Below, one piece after another: positions 14,733-22,372 of a stretch of 33,755 nucleotides of DNA. The DNA comes from a virus. Made by a program: the position numbers and the translations under genes. A model generated the notes under the pieces. That model worked only from the letters and a program-made list of their open reading frames with translations, was not told the origin of the DNA and did not search any database. Positions within the stretch are counted from its first letter, which is position 1. Each line of letters starts with the position of its first letter. The stretch lies in the IMG/VR virus record IMGVR_UViG_3300025309_000420, positions 1 to 33,755 of that record. One strand, given 5' to 3'.

Positions 14733-16366
14733 TATCCCTCCTTATCTGTATTAAGTTTTTCTTGTAATGCTGCATCTGCATCTTGCTGCGATGCCGCAGG
14801 TTGTTTATCTTCCATTGCGGGATGTTTAATCCCAAGGTCTCTGAACATCTTCACTTCTTTTTTAATACGGGGATAATTTGTTTCAAAATCTCCGCCAGTA
14901 ATAAATGCCGTTTCTTCATCAATGGTTGAGATCCCTATCGCTATCCTCTCCTTTGATGCATTTACCTCTTTCACAGGGTCAATCTGAATTGGCGCGTCTC
15001 CTATCCATGTTGAACCGCAGTATGCCTTTTTGATGAGAGGGTCGGAAAAAAAACCCGGGGCGGATATTCTGCCTATAGCCACAGCCTCATAAAGCCAAAT
15101 CTCGTAAATCTCTTGACAAAAATGCCTTGCGAGCCATTGTCTTCTCTGTCTAAAAAAAGTCCATGCAACCATTAAAGCGGCTCGTGATGCTGAATAAGAC
15201 GAAGTAAAATGTTTAATCAAAACCTCAAAGGGAAGTTCCAGCGCAACGCCGATTTGTCTGAGGATTGACATAACGAACGGGTCAAAGCCTGTATTAGGTC
15301 GTAAAGGATTTACTGTTTCAATACTTTCGCCAGGTGTAAGTCCTACAACTGCGCCGGATGCAAGTTTAATATCTGTATCTGTTGCCTCTGCCTTCGTTTC
15401 ATCTGTCGGCTCCATAGGGGCAAGGTCTAAATCACCTGTCTCCGATTTTATAAACACTGTGAGCATGGCTGAAACAACGGAAGCCATGACTTCTGCCTCA
15501 GTATATTTATCAAGTTGTTTTAGTGTTTCTATAACAGGAGCAAGATACGGAACACCCCTTGTCTGTCCTGCCCTGGAAATTCTGTAAAGATGAATAATAT
15601 TGCGAAGCTCAGTATTGGAGCCGAATGCAGGGATTTTTGTCCACGAACGATTTGCAGTATTAAAGCGTGAGCCGGGATGCTGATTGCAAATGTGATAAGT
15701 TTTCGGTGCTCCATATTCGTCTTTTTCTATACCACCGCAAATTTTATTTGTATCGGCTTGGTTGTTTTCATTGCTCACCCTATCTCCTTCTATGTGCTGA
15801 AGGGCAAGGGTATAAGGATTATCCTTTCTGGGTATTCGCGGCAAAGCAACAAAATGGTCGCCATTTACAAGCATTTGCCTGAATGCAAGCTCCTGATGTT
15901 CTGGGAATATCAGAGAGCGTGAGGCATCGCAGTCATGAGATTCCGACCATAGCCTGAATTCCCTTTCCGTATAGGCTTCCCATGCATCTGCCTCTTCATC
16001 TGTCATATTTAAAACAGCCCTATCTATATGACTCTGCAATTTTAACCCGGTGCCGACTACATGAAGCGTGGTGGTGTTGATTGCCCCGGTTGCAATCGGT
16101 GCGTTCCTATCAAGGTCTCGGGACCGTTGTGTTAAAGTTGGCAAATCAGAGAGTGTATCGGCATCTGCATCACCCCGTGATGTGGTCCACATTGACGTTT
16201 GTCTGCGGTCATATCTCGCTCCGAGATATGCGCCTGAAATCGCATGCATTGCCCTTGCCCTGAATCGCTGGTTTGCCTTGATCGGGTTTATATAGCGGAT
16301 GACACGGTCAACAATATTTTCTTCAACTACAAATTGTTTACCTGCAATATTAAAATCTTGCCTCAT
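14732..16366 (-). CDS. Portal protein (lambda gpB family)
   Basis: A 544-aa protein matching the lambda portal family: FRARAMHAISGAYLGARYDRRQTSMW, TLTQRSRDLDRNAPIATGAINTTTLHVVGTGLKLQ, QHIEGDRVSNENNQ, LYRISRAGQTRGVPYLAPVIETLKQLDKYTEAEV, PFEVLIKHFTSSYSASRAALMVAWTFFRQRRQWLARHFCQEIYEIWL. It forms the dodecameric ring at one capsid vertex through which DNA enters and leaves. It follows gpW with a four-base overlap and overlaps the protease start by one base. Full length for the family (lambda gpB 533 aa). Confidence 0.93.
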   Translation of the reverse strand: MRQDFNIAGKQFVVEENIVDRVIRYINPIKANQRFRARAMHAISGAYLGARYDRRQTSMWTTSRGDADADTLSDLPTLTQRSRDLDRNAPIATGAINTTTLHVVGTGLKLQSHIDRAVLNMTDEEADAWEAYTEREFRLWSESHDCDASRSLIFPEHQELAFRQMLVNGDHFVALPRIPRKDNPYTLALQHIEGDRVSNENNQADTNKICGGIEKDEYGAPKTYHICNQHPGSRFNTANRSWTKIPAFGSNTELRNIIHLYRISRAGQTRGVPYLAPVIETLKQLDKYTEAEVMASVVSAMLTVFIKSETGDLDLAPMEPTDETKAEATDTDIKLASGAVVGLTPGESIETVNPLRPNTGFDPFVMSILRQIGVALELPFEVLIKHFTSSYSASRAALMVAWTFFRQRRQWLARHFCQEIYEIWLYEAVAIGRISAPGFFSDPLIKKAYCGSTWIGDAPIQIDPVKEVNASKERIAIGISTIDEETAFITGGDFETNYPRIKKEVKMFRDLGIKHPAMEDKQPAASQQDADAALQEKLNTDKEG

Positions 16367-16578
16367 ACCGGTGTAGCTCCTTTGATTGTAATACCGCCTT
16401 TTGTAAGTCTCTTAACCTGCCTGTCCCAATAAATTATTTGTTTTCGGATTTCTTCTGCATCAGCGCGGGTAACGGCTCTCCCAGAAATAGAATAAGACTG
16501 CCCCTGAGCTACTTTTGTTGAAGCAGTAAGCCAATTAGCAAGCTGTGTTTGTGCATCGGTAAGGGTTATTCCTGCCAT
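16363..16578 (-). CDS. Head-tail joining protein gpW-like (71 aa)
   Basis: A 71-aa protein, MAGITLTDAQTQLANWLTASTKVAQGQSYSISGRAVTRADAEEIRKQIIYWDRQVKRLTKGG, with the gpW plan: first helix, short beta hairpin (QSYSISGRAVT) and second helix. The position between terminase and portal is that of lambda W. gpW closes the filled head and prepares it for tail attachment. The stop overlaps the portal start. Confidence 0.85.
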   Translation of the reverse strand: MAGITLTDAQTQLANWLTASTKVAQGQSYSISGRAVTRADAEEIRKQIIYWDRQVKRLTKGGITIKGATPV

Positions 16579-16706
16579 GATGGGAATAATTTTAAAAGAT
16601 TATTTCAGGTAGGCATAGGCACAAATGTCATCAAATGTCATCATTTGTCACAGTATTTGATAGGATAAGGTAGGATATAAAAATAATTGAGGGTTTTTAG
16701 GATTTT
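16579..16706. promoter_or_regulatory. Repeat-rich gap between gpW and HTH gene, candidate operator or cos region
   Basis: Contains AAATGTCATC twice in tandem (16623-16642) followed by ATTTGTCA, which creates CAAATG-TCAT-CATTTG and the wider pair ACAAATG/CATTTGT (16621-16648). Next to it TAGGATA occurs twice at a 10-bp period (16661 and 16671). These are arrangements expected for a dimeric DNA-binding protein, the nearest being the HTH protein encoded at 16707-16967. A packaging (cos) site is another possibility. No coding frame fits here. Confidence 0.45.
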
Positions 16707-16967
16707 TTAAATCCCTTTTGAAATAATCCGTCTGCCTTTATGACTTGCAGTTATTTTTGATTCTACTTCTTTAATTGATTCTATATGTGCATTTTCTGTT
16801 TTTTGGACAAGCTCTAAAACTGAGTTTCTAAAAATTCTGATTACACCGTTAGGTTTACAATATTTAATTTTCTCTTCAATGCACCACCGAAAGATAGTTC
16901 TTTTTGAAACTGAAAAATAATCCGCAACCTCTTGAGGTCTCAATATTTCTTTATCAGGGAGATTCAT
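16707..16967 (-). CDS. Small HTH DNA-binding protein (excisionase/MerR-like), 86 aa
   Basis: Residues 8-60 read LRPQEVADYFSVSKRTIFRWCIEEKIKYCKPNGVIRIFRNSVLELV, the HTH_17 winged-helix pattern of excisionase-type proteins: a 'pqEvAdyfsVSkrTIfrW' helix-turn-helix and a wing ending in 'iRI.r..v'. The last 15 residues (SHKGRRIISKGI) repeat the end of the upstream terminase (KKTGRRVITKGIE), and the DNA underneath is also similar, so this gene seems to have been inserted at the 3' end of the terminase gene. Its ATG overlaps the terminase stop (ATGA). Insertion of a regulator between terminase and gpW is unusual. It may bind the repeats that follow at 16621-16677. Confidence 0.75.
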   Translation of the reverse strand: MNLPDKEILRPQEVADYFSVSKRTIFRWCIEEKIKYCKPNGVIRIFRNSVLELVQKTENAHIESIKEVESKITASHKGRRIISKGI

Positions 16968-18925
16968 TCAATTCCTTTGGTTATAACTCGTCTGCCTGTT
17001 TTCTTGACTTGTATTTTTTGCCCCTTAAATATAGCTGCAATTTGATTTTTGATAATTTCAAAATTAGGATTCAACAATTCTATAACCGCCAAATTGCCTA
17101 CGAATAAATCAAGTGCCTCATTCCTTGCATCTGTTCTTTTCTTCTCCCACACCCTATAAGGTCTTCCCTTACTATATTTTGTAAGGCACTGCTCCGAACA
17201 AAGCTGTTTAAAAAAATCATAATCAAGGGACTCGGAAAAATGAACATACCCATGTCCTGCATCTTCTATCTGCAGACGGGCAAAGATTGTGTCTTTCGCC
17301 GTCTCTGTGCCTATAATTATCAGAGTAACTCTATTTTTGTCTTTCCCTTTTTTCTTGCGCGGATCTGTAACGGATATAAGGGGCTTACCAACTGTTGATG
17401 ATCCCTTAGTTGCATATATCCTGCGTCCAAGCTGGCGAGGGCGGACAAAGCGGTAAACGTCAGGGGCAAGATAGCCTGAATCAATCCCTGCTGTTACAAT
17501 CTTTAATCTTGCCCCGCTCTCATGCTGCCACTCTTTCAACAAATATCTATCAAGGTCTCCCCACACTTGCGGCTGTGTAGTATCGCCGGGTAATTGGACT
17601 CTCTCTATTATCCAGCTTTGAAATCCCTGCCCCCATGCAATAACACAAACCTCTATACGATTCGCCTGTATGTCTGCAAAGGCTGAAAGAATACAGGCTG
17701 ACATAGGCACCTGCCATGATGCCTTTTCAGGGGTGAAACAATATCTTCTCTTATAGAGGTCATCTTCTTTAAGACTATCTCCCTGTTGTGATTCAACAAA
17801 CGGCTCGGCAAGATAATCATTATAAAAGTCTATGAGCTTCGCCTTATCGCTTTTAGAGAGTAGATATGCGGCGGCTATTTCACTAAGCGACACATCCGGG
17901 CTTATCCATGACGGCAGATGAAATGCTACTGAGCGGGGTCTGACAATATTCTCCCCTTTTTCCTTTTTCCATCCGCCTGCACGAACCGCCTTATCCCTCT
18001 GAATGTCTGTCCAATGAGATTTACAATTCGGACATTCATAATATGCAATATTCTCCCTTCGTATTTGCTCAGGGGTAATTTCTCCCTCCGGACATTTAAG
18101 ATTGTCAAAAACCATAAGCTGTTCAGTTTTGCAATGAGGACACAGAACATAATATTTATACAGAATGTCAGCACTCTGTAATGCCTTCCAGATATGTCCA
18201 TCTTCCCTTGTAGGTGTTGAGACTTTAAAGATTTTATAAGTGTGTCTGAAAGTCCTTGCCCTCTTTTCACCAAGCGTAATAGGGTCTGATTCCTTCCCCA
18301 CAAAAGGCGGGTATTTATCCGTCTCATCAAAAAAAAGATATTTAATCGGGAATGTGGCAAGGGCAGCGGATGAGTTTGACCACGCCATGTAAATAATTGT
18401 TCCGTTATTGAGCTTGATTTTGAGTTTTGCTAAATCGTCAGGATTTGGTGATATAAGTTTTTGCAGGGCATGGGATTGTTCAATCATGGGAATGATTCTG
18501 TCCGAGTTCACCTTCTTGGCTATTGCCTCCGAAGGCATGATAAACATCATTGTGGATGGGTTTCTATCCATCGCATAAGCAGCACAATTATTCATAACCT
18601 CTGTCCCGCCTGTCTGTGGAGCCTTACAGATGATTACTTCACGGATGTGAGGCAGCGCCCATGTATCCATAATTTGCACAAGGTGAGGGGATATGTCATT
18701 CCGCCACGGTCCCCTGTGAGCTCCTATCGGGACAATCCTGTATTTCTCCGCCCATTGACTGACAGTCAATTGCTCCTTTTTTTCAAAGACACGCCTTTCG
18801 CTGAGGCAAAAGGTAAAGGGCAAAAACAATTCCCTCTCCCCTTGCCCCTCTCTCCCTCTCCCTATGGGAGAGGGTTGGGGTGAGGGTGGTGGGTGAGGGG
18901 GATTTATTATTAATTCAGATTGCAT
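16964..18925 (-). CDS. Terminase large subunit (lambda gpA family)
   Basis: A 653-aa packaging motor. The family start is LTVSQWAEKYRIVPIGAHRGPW (about residue 53). ATPase: Walker A-like KAPQTGGTE (101-109), MPSEAIAKKVNSDRI, Walker B YLFFDETDKY (Asp200, Glu201). A zinc-finger-like pair CPHC/CPNC (about residues 270-320) is typical of gpA. The nuclease part contains AFADIQANRIEVCVIAWGQG and AGIDSGYLAPDVYRFVR, with several acidic metal-ligand candidates. Residues 8-45 (Pro/Gly/Arg-rich, PSPQPSPIGRGRE) are not part of the family: they are encoded by a GC-rich dispersed palindrome inserted in frame at the gene start. The start overlaps the small-subunit stop. Confidence 0.93.
   Translation of the reverse strand: MQSELIINPPHPPPSPQPSPIGRGREGQGERELFLPFTFCLSERRVFEKKEQLTVSQWAEKYRIVPIGAHRGPWRNDISPHLVQIMDTWALPHIREVIICKAPQTGGTEVMNNCAAYAMDRNPSTMMFIMPSEAIAKKVNSDRIIPMIEQSHALQKLISPNPDDLAKLKIKLNNGTIIYMAWSNSSAALATFPIKYLFFDETDKYPPFVGKESDPITLGEKRARTFRHTYKIFKVSTPTREDGHIWKALQSADILYKYYVLCPHCKTEQLMVFDNLKCPEGEITPEQIRRENIAYYECPNCKSHWTDIQRDKAVRAGGWKKEKGENIVRPRSVAFHLPSWISPDVSLSEIAAAYLLSKSDKAKLIDFYNDYLAEPFVESQQGDSLKEDDLYKRRYCFTPEKASWQVPMSACILSAFADIQANRIEVCVIAWGQGFQSWIIERVQLPGDTTQPQVWGDLDRYLLKEWQHESGARLKIVTAGIDSGYLAPDVYRFVRPRQLGRRIYATKGSSTVGKPLISVTDPRKKKGKDKNRVTLIIIGTETAKDTIFARLQIEDAGHGYVHFSESLDYDFFKQLCSEQCLTKYSKGRPYRVWEKKRTDARNEALDLFVGNLAVIELLNPNFEIIKNQIAAIFKGQKIQVKKTGRRVITKGIE
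18829..18899. repeat. GC-rich dispersed repeat inserted in the start of the terminase gene
   Basis: Purine/pyrimidine-skewed DNA with a perfect hairpin CCCTCTCCC-TAT-GGGAGAGGG (18854-18874), flanked by GGTTGGGGTGAGGGTGG and CCCCTTGCCCCTCTC. Read in the gene frame it gives PSPQPSPIGRGREGQGE, the well known protein signature of this dispersed element. It adds about 35 residues to the terminase N-terminus without breaking the frame. Confidence 0.8.
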
Positions 18926-19634
18926 CTGTCTCCTCTGATTTTATTTTTACAGCCTCAAACACGAGAGGTTTACTATAATGGTGAAAAAGCTCCTCGACTT
19001 CCTTCAAACAAAAATCAAGGACATCGGGTCCCTTTTCAGGCTTGCCTTCTGCAAGCTCAATTAATCTTGCCGACATGCTGTGAAAAAATCCCTGTATTCC
19101 TGATTTTAGAAAGGCAGCCCGTGCCGATAACTGCTGTTCTGCATCTGATTTGAGAATATAATTCCCTCTTGCAATTTCATTTTCAAATGCAACCTTATCC
19201 GCTCTCTCTTTCGTGAACCGTGTTTCCTCTTTTAGTTTTTCAAAAGGATCTATCTCAATATCCGAGCCGTCTCGTTTTTGAAGAAACTGTGCAGCATATT
19301 TATCAACTTCTTTTTTTGTGAAACTGCCGTCCTTCTGCCTTTTAATAAATCTCACATCGTCATAGAATTTTGCCTGTGAGATTTTCCAGTTTTCTACTTT
19401 GAGGTATCCGAGAGCCTCGGGAATGCCTTTAAATATTATTTCTCCGCTTGCCTCCTGCTGTTTTTTTCTTTGATATTCTTCCAGTGCATTCTTAGCCGCT
19501 TCCCAGTCTTTAAGTGCTGCATTTGTAGGCTTCTTGTTATATTCTTGCATGGTCTGTGCAACCGCCCTGAGAAGTAATTCCTCCTCTTTCTCCATGAGCT
19601 TCTCAACTTGAGCCTTTAATGTTTCAGTCTGCAT
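18915..19634 (-). CDS. Terminase small subunit / DNA packaging protein (239 aa)
   Basis: A 239-aa protein upstream of and overlapping the large subunit. Residues 1-90 are coiled-coil-like (EKLMEKEEELLLRAVAQTMQEY, WEAAKNALEEYQRKKQQE). Then FKGIPEALGYLKVENWKISQAKFYDDVRF matches the winged-helix region of DUF1441/Nu1-like small terminases ('ea..yL...gwkvs.skfY.h...g.l'), and the C-terminal part (EIARGNYILKSDAEQQLSARAAFLKSGIQGFFHSMSARLIELAEG) is the oligomerisation region. It should recognise the packaging site and regulate the motor. The N-terminal coiled coil is longer than in Nu1. Its start region overlaps the methyltransferase remnant at 19624-19714. Confidence 0.82.
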   Translation of the reverse strand: MQTETLKAQVEKLMEKEEELLLRAVAQTMQEYNKKPTNAALKDWEAAKNALEEYQRKKQQEASGEIIFKGIPEALGYLKVENWKISQAKFYDDVRFIKRQKDGSFTKKEVDKYAAQFLQKRDGSDIEIDPFEKLKEETRFTKERADKVAFENEIARGNYILKSDAEQQLSARAAFLKSGIQGFFHSMSARLIELAEGKPEKGPDVLDFCLKEVEELFHHYSKPLVFEAVKIKSEETDAI

Positions 19635-19714
19635 TCCAGATAATCTCCTTACCGTTTTTGATTATTTTATTATTGCCTGTGTATTTACAATAGCGGGTTA
19701 TATAACATCTTCCA
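19624..19714 (-). pseudogene. Remnant of a second methyltransferase 3' end
   Basis: From 19708 the minus strand reads GATGTTATA and then, after a one-base deletion, codons for TRYCKYTGNNKIIKNGKEIIW and a TGA at 19624. The intact methyltransferase at 20743 ends CDVIITRYCKYIG-TNKVNKNGKEVEW. The DNA is also alignable throughout. This is therefore a decayed second copy of the last 25 codons of that gene, placed about 1 kb downstream, just before and partly within the start of the terminase small-subunit gene. Confidence 0.8.
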
Positions 19715-19810
19715 TTATTTATTTCCTCCCTCTTTTAACTCCCTTAATAACATCATAGTCATCATCCCTGTAAACCAACCCACTACACATCCAACAAAGA
19801 AACTTAACAT
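19715..19810 (-). CDS. Very small single-span membrane protein (31 aa)
   Basis: ATG 19810 has a strong ribosome binding site (AAAAGGAGGCAAT). The 31 codons give MLSFFVGCVVGWFTGMMTMM followed by LLREL KEGGNK: one hydrophobic segment and a charged tail. Too short for gene callers, but the ribosome binding site and position 12 bases after the previous gene support it. Function unknown; small membrane peptides of this kind are common in phage early operons. Confidence 0.6.
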   Translation of the reverse strand: MLSFFVGCVVGWFTGMMTMMLLRELKEGGNK

Positions 19811-19821
19811 ATTGCCTCCTT

Positions 19822-20019
19822 TTATCTCGGAAGTGGCTTATTTGCTATATTTCCGCGTGAAACCTCCCTTCTTTTATATTTACTACAATATCCGCCATCC
19901 TCAATCATATTTGGGGGATATGGCCAGATAAATATAAGACATAAAGGGTTTTCGTTGTGGATACAATCTATTGACCCACAGGTAATCCTTCCGCCATCTG
20001 TTACAATTCTTGTTTTCAT
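19822..20019 (-). CDS. Small Cys-containing protein (65 aa)
   Basis: MKTRIVTDGGRITCGSIDCIHNENPLC followed by an aromatic stretch and GGYCSKYKRREV. Four Cys (CGSIDC, one near residue 27 and one near 45) suggest a small zinc-binding or metal-binding fold. It overlaps the upstream gene by four bases (ATGA). No family recognised. A longer product could arise by a -1 slip on the AAAAAAA run at the end of the preceding gene, because the two frames are so related; I have no evidence for that beyond the run. Confidence 0.6.
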   Translation of the reverse strand: MKTRIVTDGGRITCGSIDCIHNENPLCLIFIWPYPPNMIEDGGYCSKYKRREVSRGNIANKPLPR

Positions 20020-20423
20020 GTTTTTTTCTCATCCTTTTCGTTATCTTCAATGATTAACCATTCAGTTGGCATTAAATCCTGTGGCGATAACATAATATCG
20101 CCCAAACTATTAATATGTATCCGCTGAATATTAAGAGTTACTTCTTCATTTAAAACTTCGTTAAATGAATCCATAAAAGATTTCATGTTTTCTGGCGGAA
20201 CCTCACGCCCTCCCCCTTCCCTATCTTTTCCGTATTTATCTATTAGTTTTATTCTCATATCTTCCAAATCTTTCAAATGGGGCTGTATTTTTCTTAATGT
20301 CATAGTTATGTAATATGCAGTTTTAACGGGTAATTGCATATTAGAGATTTTACCTATCGCCGAAGCTGATGAATATAGTTCTGCAAGTTTTACTTTAATA
20401 TTTGGAAACGGTATTAAATCCAT
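20016..20423 (-). CDS. Hypothetical helical protein (135 aa)
   Basis: Starts MDLIPFPNIKVKLAELYSS and contains PVKTAYYITMTLRKIQPHLKDLEDMRIKLIDKYGKD, a long helical segment, followed by FMDSFNEVLNEEVTLNIQRIHINSLGDIMLSPQDLMPTEWLI. The pattern of 'n.kvsgktAY.i.r...kiqpel..yee.R..Li.kYge' and a C-terminal 'l.v.ls.....lsp..l..Lew.i.' resembles a widespread small phage/prophage protein of unknown function. It lies in the small-gene cassette between methyltransferase and terminase. A ribosome binding site (GGGGAGGATAAAAAATT) precedes the start. Confidence 0.65.
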   Translation of the reverse strand: MDLIPFPNIKVKLAELYSSASAIGKISNMQLPVKTAYYITMTLRKIQPHLKDLEDMRIKLIDKYGKDREGGGREVPPENMKSFMDSFNEVLNEEVTLNIQRIHINSLGDIMLSPQDLMPTEWLIIEDNEKDEKKT

Positions 20424-20429
20424 AATTTT

Positions 20430-20636
20430 TTATCCTCCCCTGAAAATTTTAGTTTTAACTCTTATTTTTCTGTTGCTATCTGTCTTTCCTGTATATTGAC
20501 AGAGTTTGCTCTTCCTGTTTGGGATTGAAGACAATAACTCGGCTATCTCAAGCGTAGTATGAGGTCTGCAATCAGACAGAACCTCTAATACCTTTTGGAG
20601 CCTGTCAGATGATTTTATATTTGCATGGTGATTCAT
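20430..20636 (-). CDS. Small winged-helix-like protein, possibly frameshifted (68 aa)
   Basis: Residues 10-35 (SDRLQKVLEVLSDCRPHTTLEIAELLS) look like the first helices of a small phage winged helix protein ('s.RL.kvl.lLsDg.phtTleI...'). The remainder (SIPNRKSKLCQYTGKTDSNRK) does not continue the usual pattern, and another frame of the same DNA is open over most of that stretch. A frameshift in the second half is possible. The start overlaps the stop of the chimeric mini-gene upstream. Confidence 0.5.
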   Translation of the reverse strand: MNHHANIKSSDRLQKVLEVLSDCRPHTTLEIAELLSSIPNRKSKLCQYTGKTDSNRKIRVKTKIFRGG

Positions 20637-20752
20637 TTTTTACTGCCCCCCTTTCTTTTTTTAGAGTTCCACTCATCACAGCCGTGATAAAGATTCACTG
20701 CTAATTCGCAATACTCCCTCGCCTTTCCGCTCGGTTCATAGATTACTGCCAC
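20633..20752 (-). pseudogene. Chimeric mini-gene: radical SAM N-terminus joined to a Cys-rich protein C-terminus
   Basis: Starting at GTG 20752, inside the methyltransferase stop, 39 codons read VAVIYEPSGKAREYCELAVN LYHGCDEWNSKKRKGGSKK. The first 22 match the start of the radical SAM protein at 28380 (SVIYEPKGKAREYCELAVN LYKGC). From LYHGCDEW it matches instead the end of the Cys-rich protein at 22148-22372 (LYPGCDKW); the DNA CTTTAT-C-C/A-CGGCTGTGAT is shared with that gene. The cluster motif CxxxCxxC is lost. The joint lies in a short stretch common to both genes (LY-GC). It may still be translated. Confidence 0.75.
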
Positions 20753-22128
20753 TCAACCTCCTTGCCATTTTTGTTCACTTTATTTGTTCCTATATATTTA
20801 CAATATCGGGTGATTATGACATCGCAATAATGAGGGTCAATTTCCATGCCGTAGCAAATACGGCTTGTCTTTTCGCAGGCGATAAGGGTGGAGCCAGAGC
20901 CGAGAAAAAGGTCAAGAATGATCTCTCCTTTTTTTGTATATAAAAAAATATGTCTTAATGCTAATTCTACTGGGAATGCTGCACAATGATTTGTTTGATT
21001 TGCATTCCCTCTAATATCATCCCAATATGCTCTTAATGCCCATTTACATCCTATTCTTTCCTGCCCTCGTGTTGTCCCAGATGTATTGTAAAATGTCTCT
21101 AATATGTTTATATCGTTTTCATTGAGAACATCATTAAATTTTATATCCAATCCTTTATTATTTTCAAAAGTGCCTAAAAATTCGCAGTGTTGGTCAATTA
21201 AATCCGTTTTTGGTGCAATACTTATTAATTGCCCATCTTTTATCCAATGCCTTATATGTCGTAAGTTCCATCCTATTTCATAAAAATAATTAGTCCACTT
21301 GTCTATCAATAATAAAACTTGTCTTTTCTTCTTTTTGTCAAATGAAGTAGTAAACCCAGTGCTTGTATTTATTACTATTCTACTTTTATCTTTTTTGGTT
21401 GCAAAATTATAAGATTTGCAAATATGTTTTATGAATTCATTTATTTCTTCTATACTTTTTTGGGTTTCATATTCTTTGCCTACCCAATAAGGTGGTGAAG
21501 TAAAACCCAATGTTGCTTTTTTCCCATCCATCATCCTCTCCACATCATCTTTTTTTGTTGCATCGCCGCATAAGAGTCTATGCTCGCCGAGGATATAGAT
21601 ATCGCCTGTCTTTGTGATTGGCTCTGTTTCAGGCAATTCAGGGACATCATCGGGGTCGGTGAGTCCTTCATTAAGACTTACAAGGATGTTATTTAATTCA
21701 TCCGTTTCAAACCCTATCAGTTCGGCATCAAATATCGGTATTTCAGAAAGTTCTTTGAGGAGTTCGCCGAGTTTATCATTGTCCCACTCTCCGCCGTGTT
21801 TGTTGGCTGCTATGTTTGCCATCTTCTCGGTTGCCTCATCCCAGTCAACCTCTCTATATGTGTGTTTCTCTCCGCCATCAAAAATTACAAAGCCCTGTGC
21901 AACTGTGCCGGTCTTTGTTTTCTCTTTGAGTTCTTTCTTTTTAATCTTTGCATCTGTAGGCAGTCATTTAAGCCGCTGATGTCCGCCCACAAGATTGCCT
22001 GTTCTGCGGTTATAGACTATACCGGATAAATCCCCGAATGTTTGCAGGGATTTATTGAGCATCTTTAATTGTTCGTCTGTGATTGTGCGGGGATTATATC
22101 CCGCTGACTTTATGTCCGTGAGTTCCAT
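20743..22128 (-). pseudogene. ParB-domain DNA methyltransferase interrupted by an in-frame TGA
   Basis: The full frame starts at ATG 22128 and would give 461 aa. Residues 1-54 are a ParB/Srx-like domain (YNPRTITDEQLKMLNKSLQTFGD, VVGGHQRLK-like end VGGHQRLK) and then a TGA at 21966-21964 interrupts it. The same frame continues at once with LPTDAKIKKKELKEKTKTGTV and YREVDWDEATEKMANIAANKHGGEWD, the usual linker of these proteins. The methyltransferase part has motif IV TSPPYW and, after the target-recognition region, motif I LDLFLGSGST: beta-class N6-adenine or N4-cytosine enzyme. From internal ATG 21822 a 359-aa catalytic part without ParB could still be made. Phage enzymes of this kind protect or mark DNA. 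UGA is a normal stop elsewhere here (integrase). Confidence 0.85.
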
Positions 22129-22147
22129 TGTTTTTTATTCTCCTTTC

Positions 22148-22372
22148 TCATTTCCTATTACTTTCTTCATATATCCATTTATCACAGCCGGGATAAAGAA
22201 TATGACCGTCACCCTCGCACTCCCCGCCCCGATTAATAAATTTCTTACAATTTGAGCAGCTTGGCTCCACTAACCGAACCACCCTTTTCCCATCATCCAG
22301 ACACCTTTCAACAGCCGTCCTCTGTAAGTGTTTTAAAATCGCCTCAACTTTTTCTTCCAATGTAATTGTCAT
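22148..22372 (-). CDS. Small Cys-rich protein, probable zinc-binding (74 aa)
   Basis: MTITLEEKVEAILKHLQRTAVERCLDDGKRVVRLVEP, then SCSNCKKFINRGGECEGDGHILYPGCDKWIYEES. Four Cys in CxxC ... C ... C spacing make a probable zinc site. The C-terminal LYPGCDKW is the source of the 3' part of the chimeric mini-gene at 20633-20752. It lies 19 bases upstream of the methyltransferase start in the same operon. Function unknown. Confidence 0.65.
   Translation of the reverse strand: MTITLEEKVEAILKHLQRTAVERCLDDGKRVVRLVEPSCSNCKKFINRGGECEGDGHILYPGCDKWIYEESNRK

Noticed and set aside
19822-20423. Second programmed frameshift at the AAAAAAA run joining the 135-aa and 65-aa genes
   Set aside because: A -1 slip would join them, but the downstream gene has its own ATG in an ATGA overlap and no stimulatory hairpin was found.
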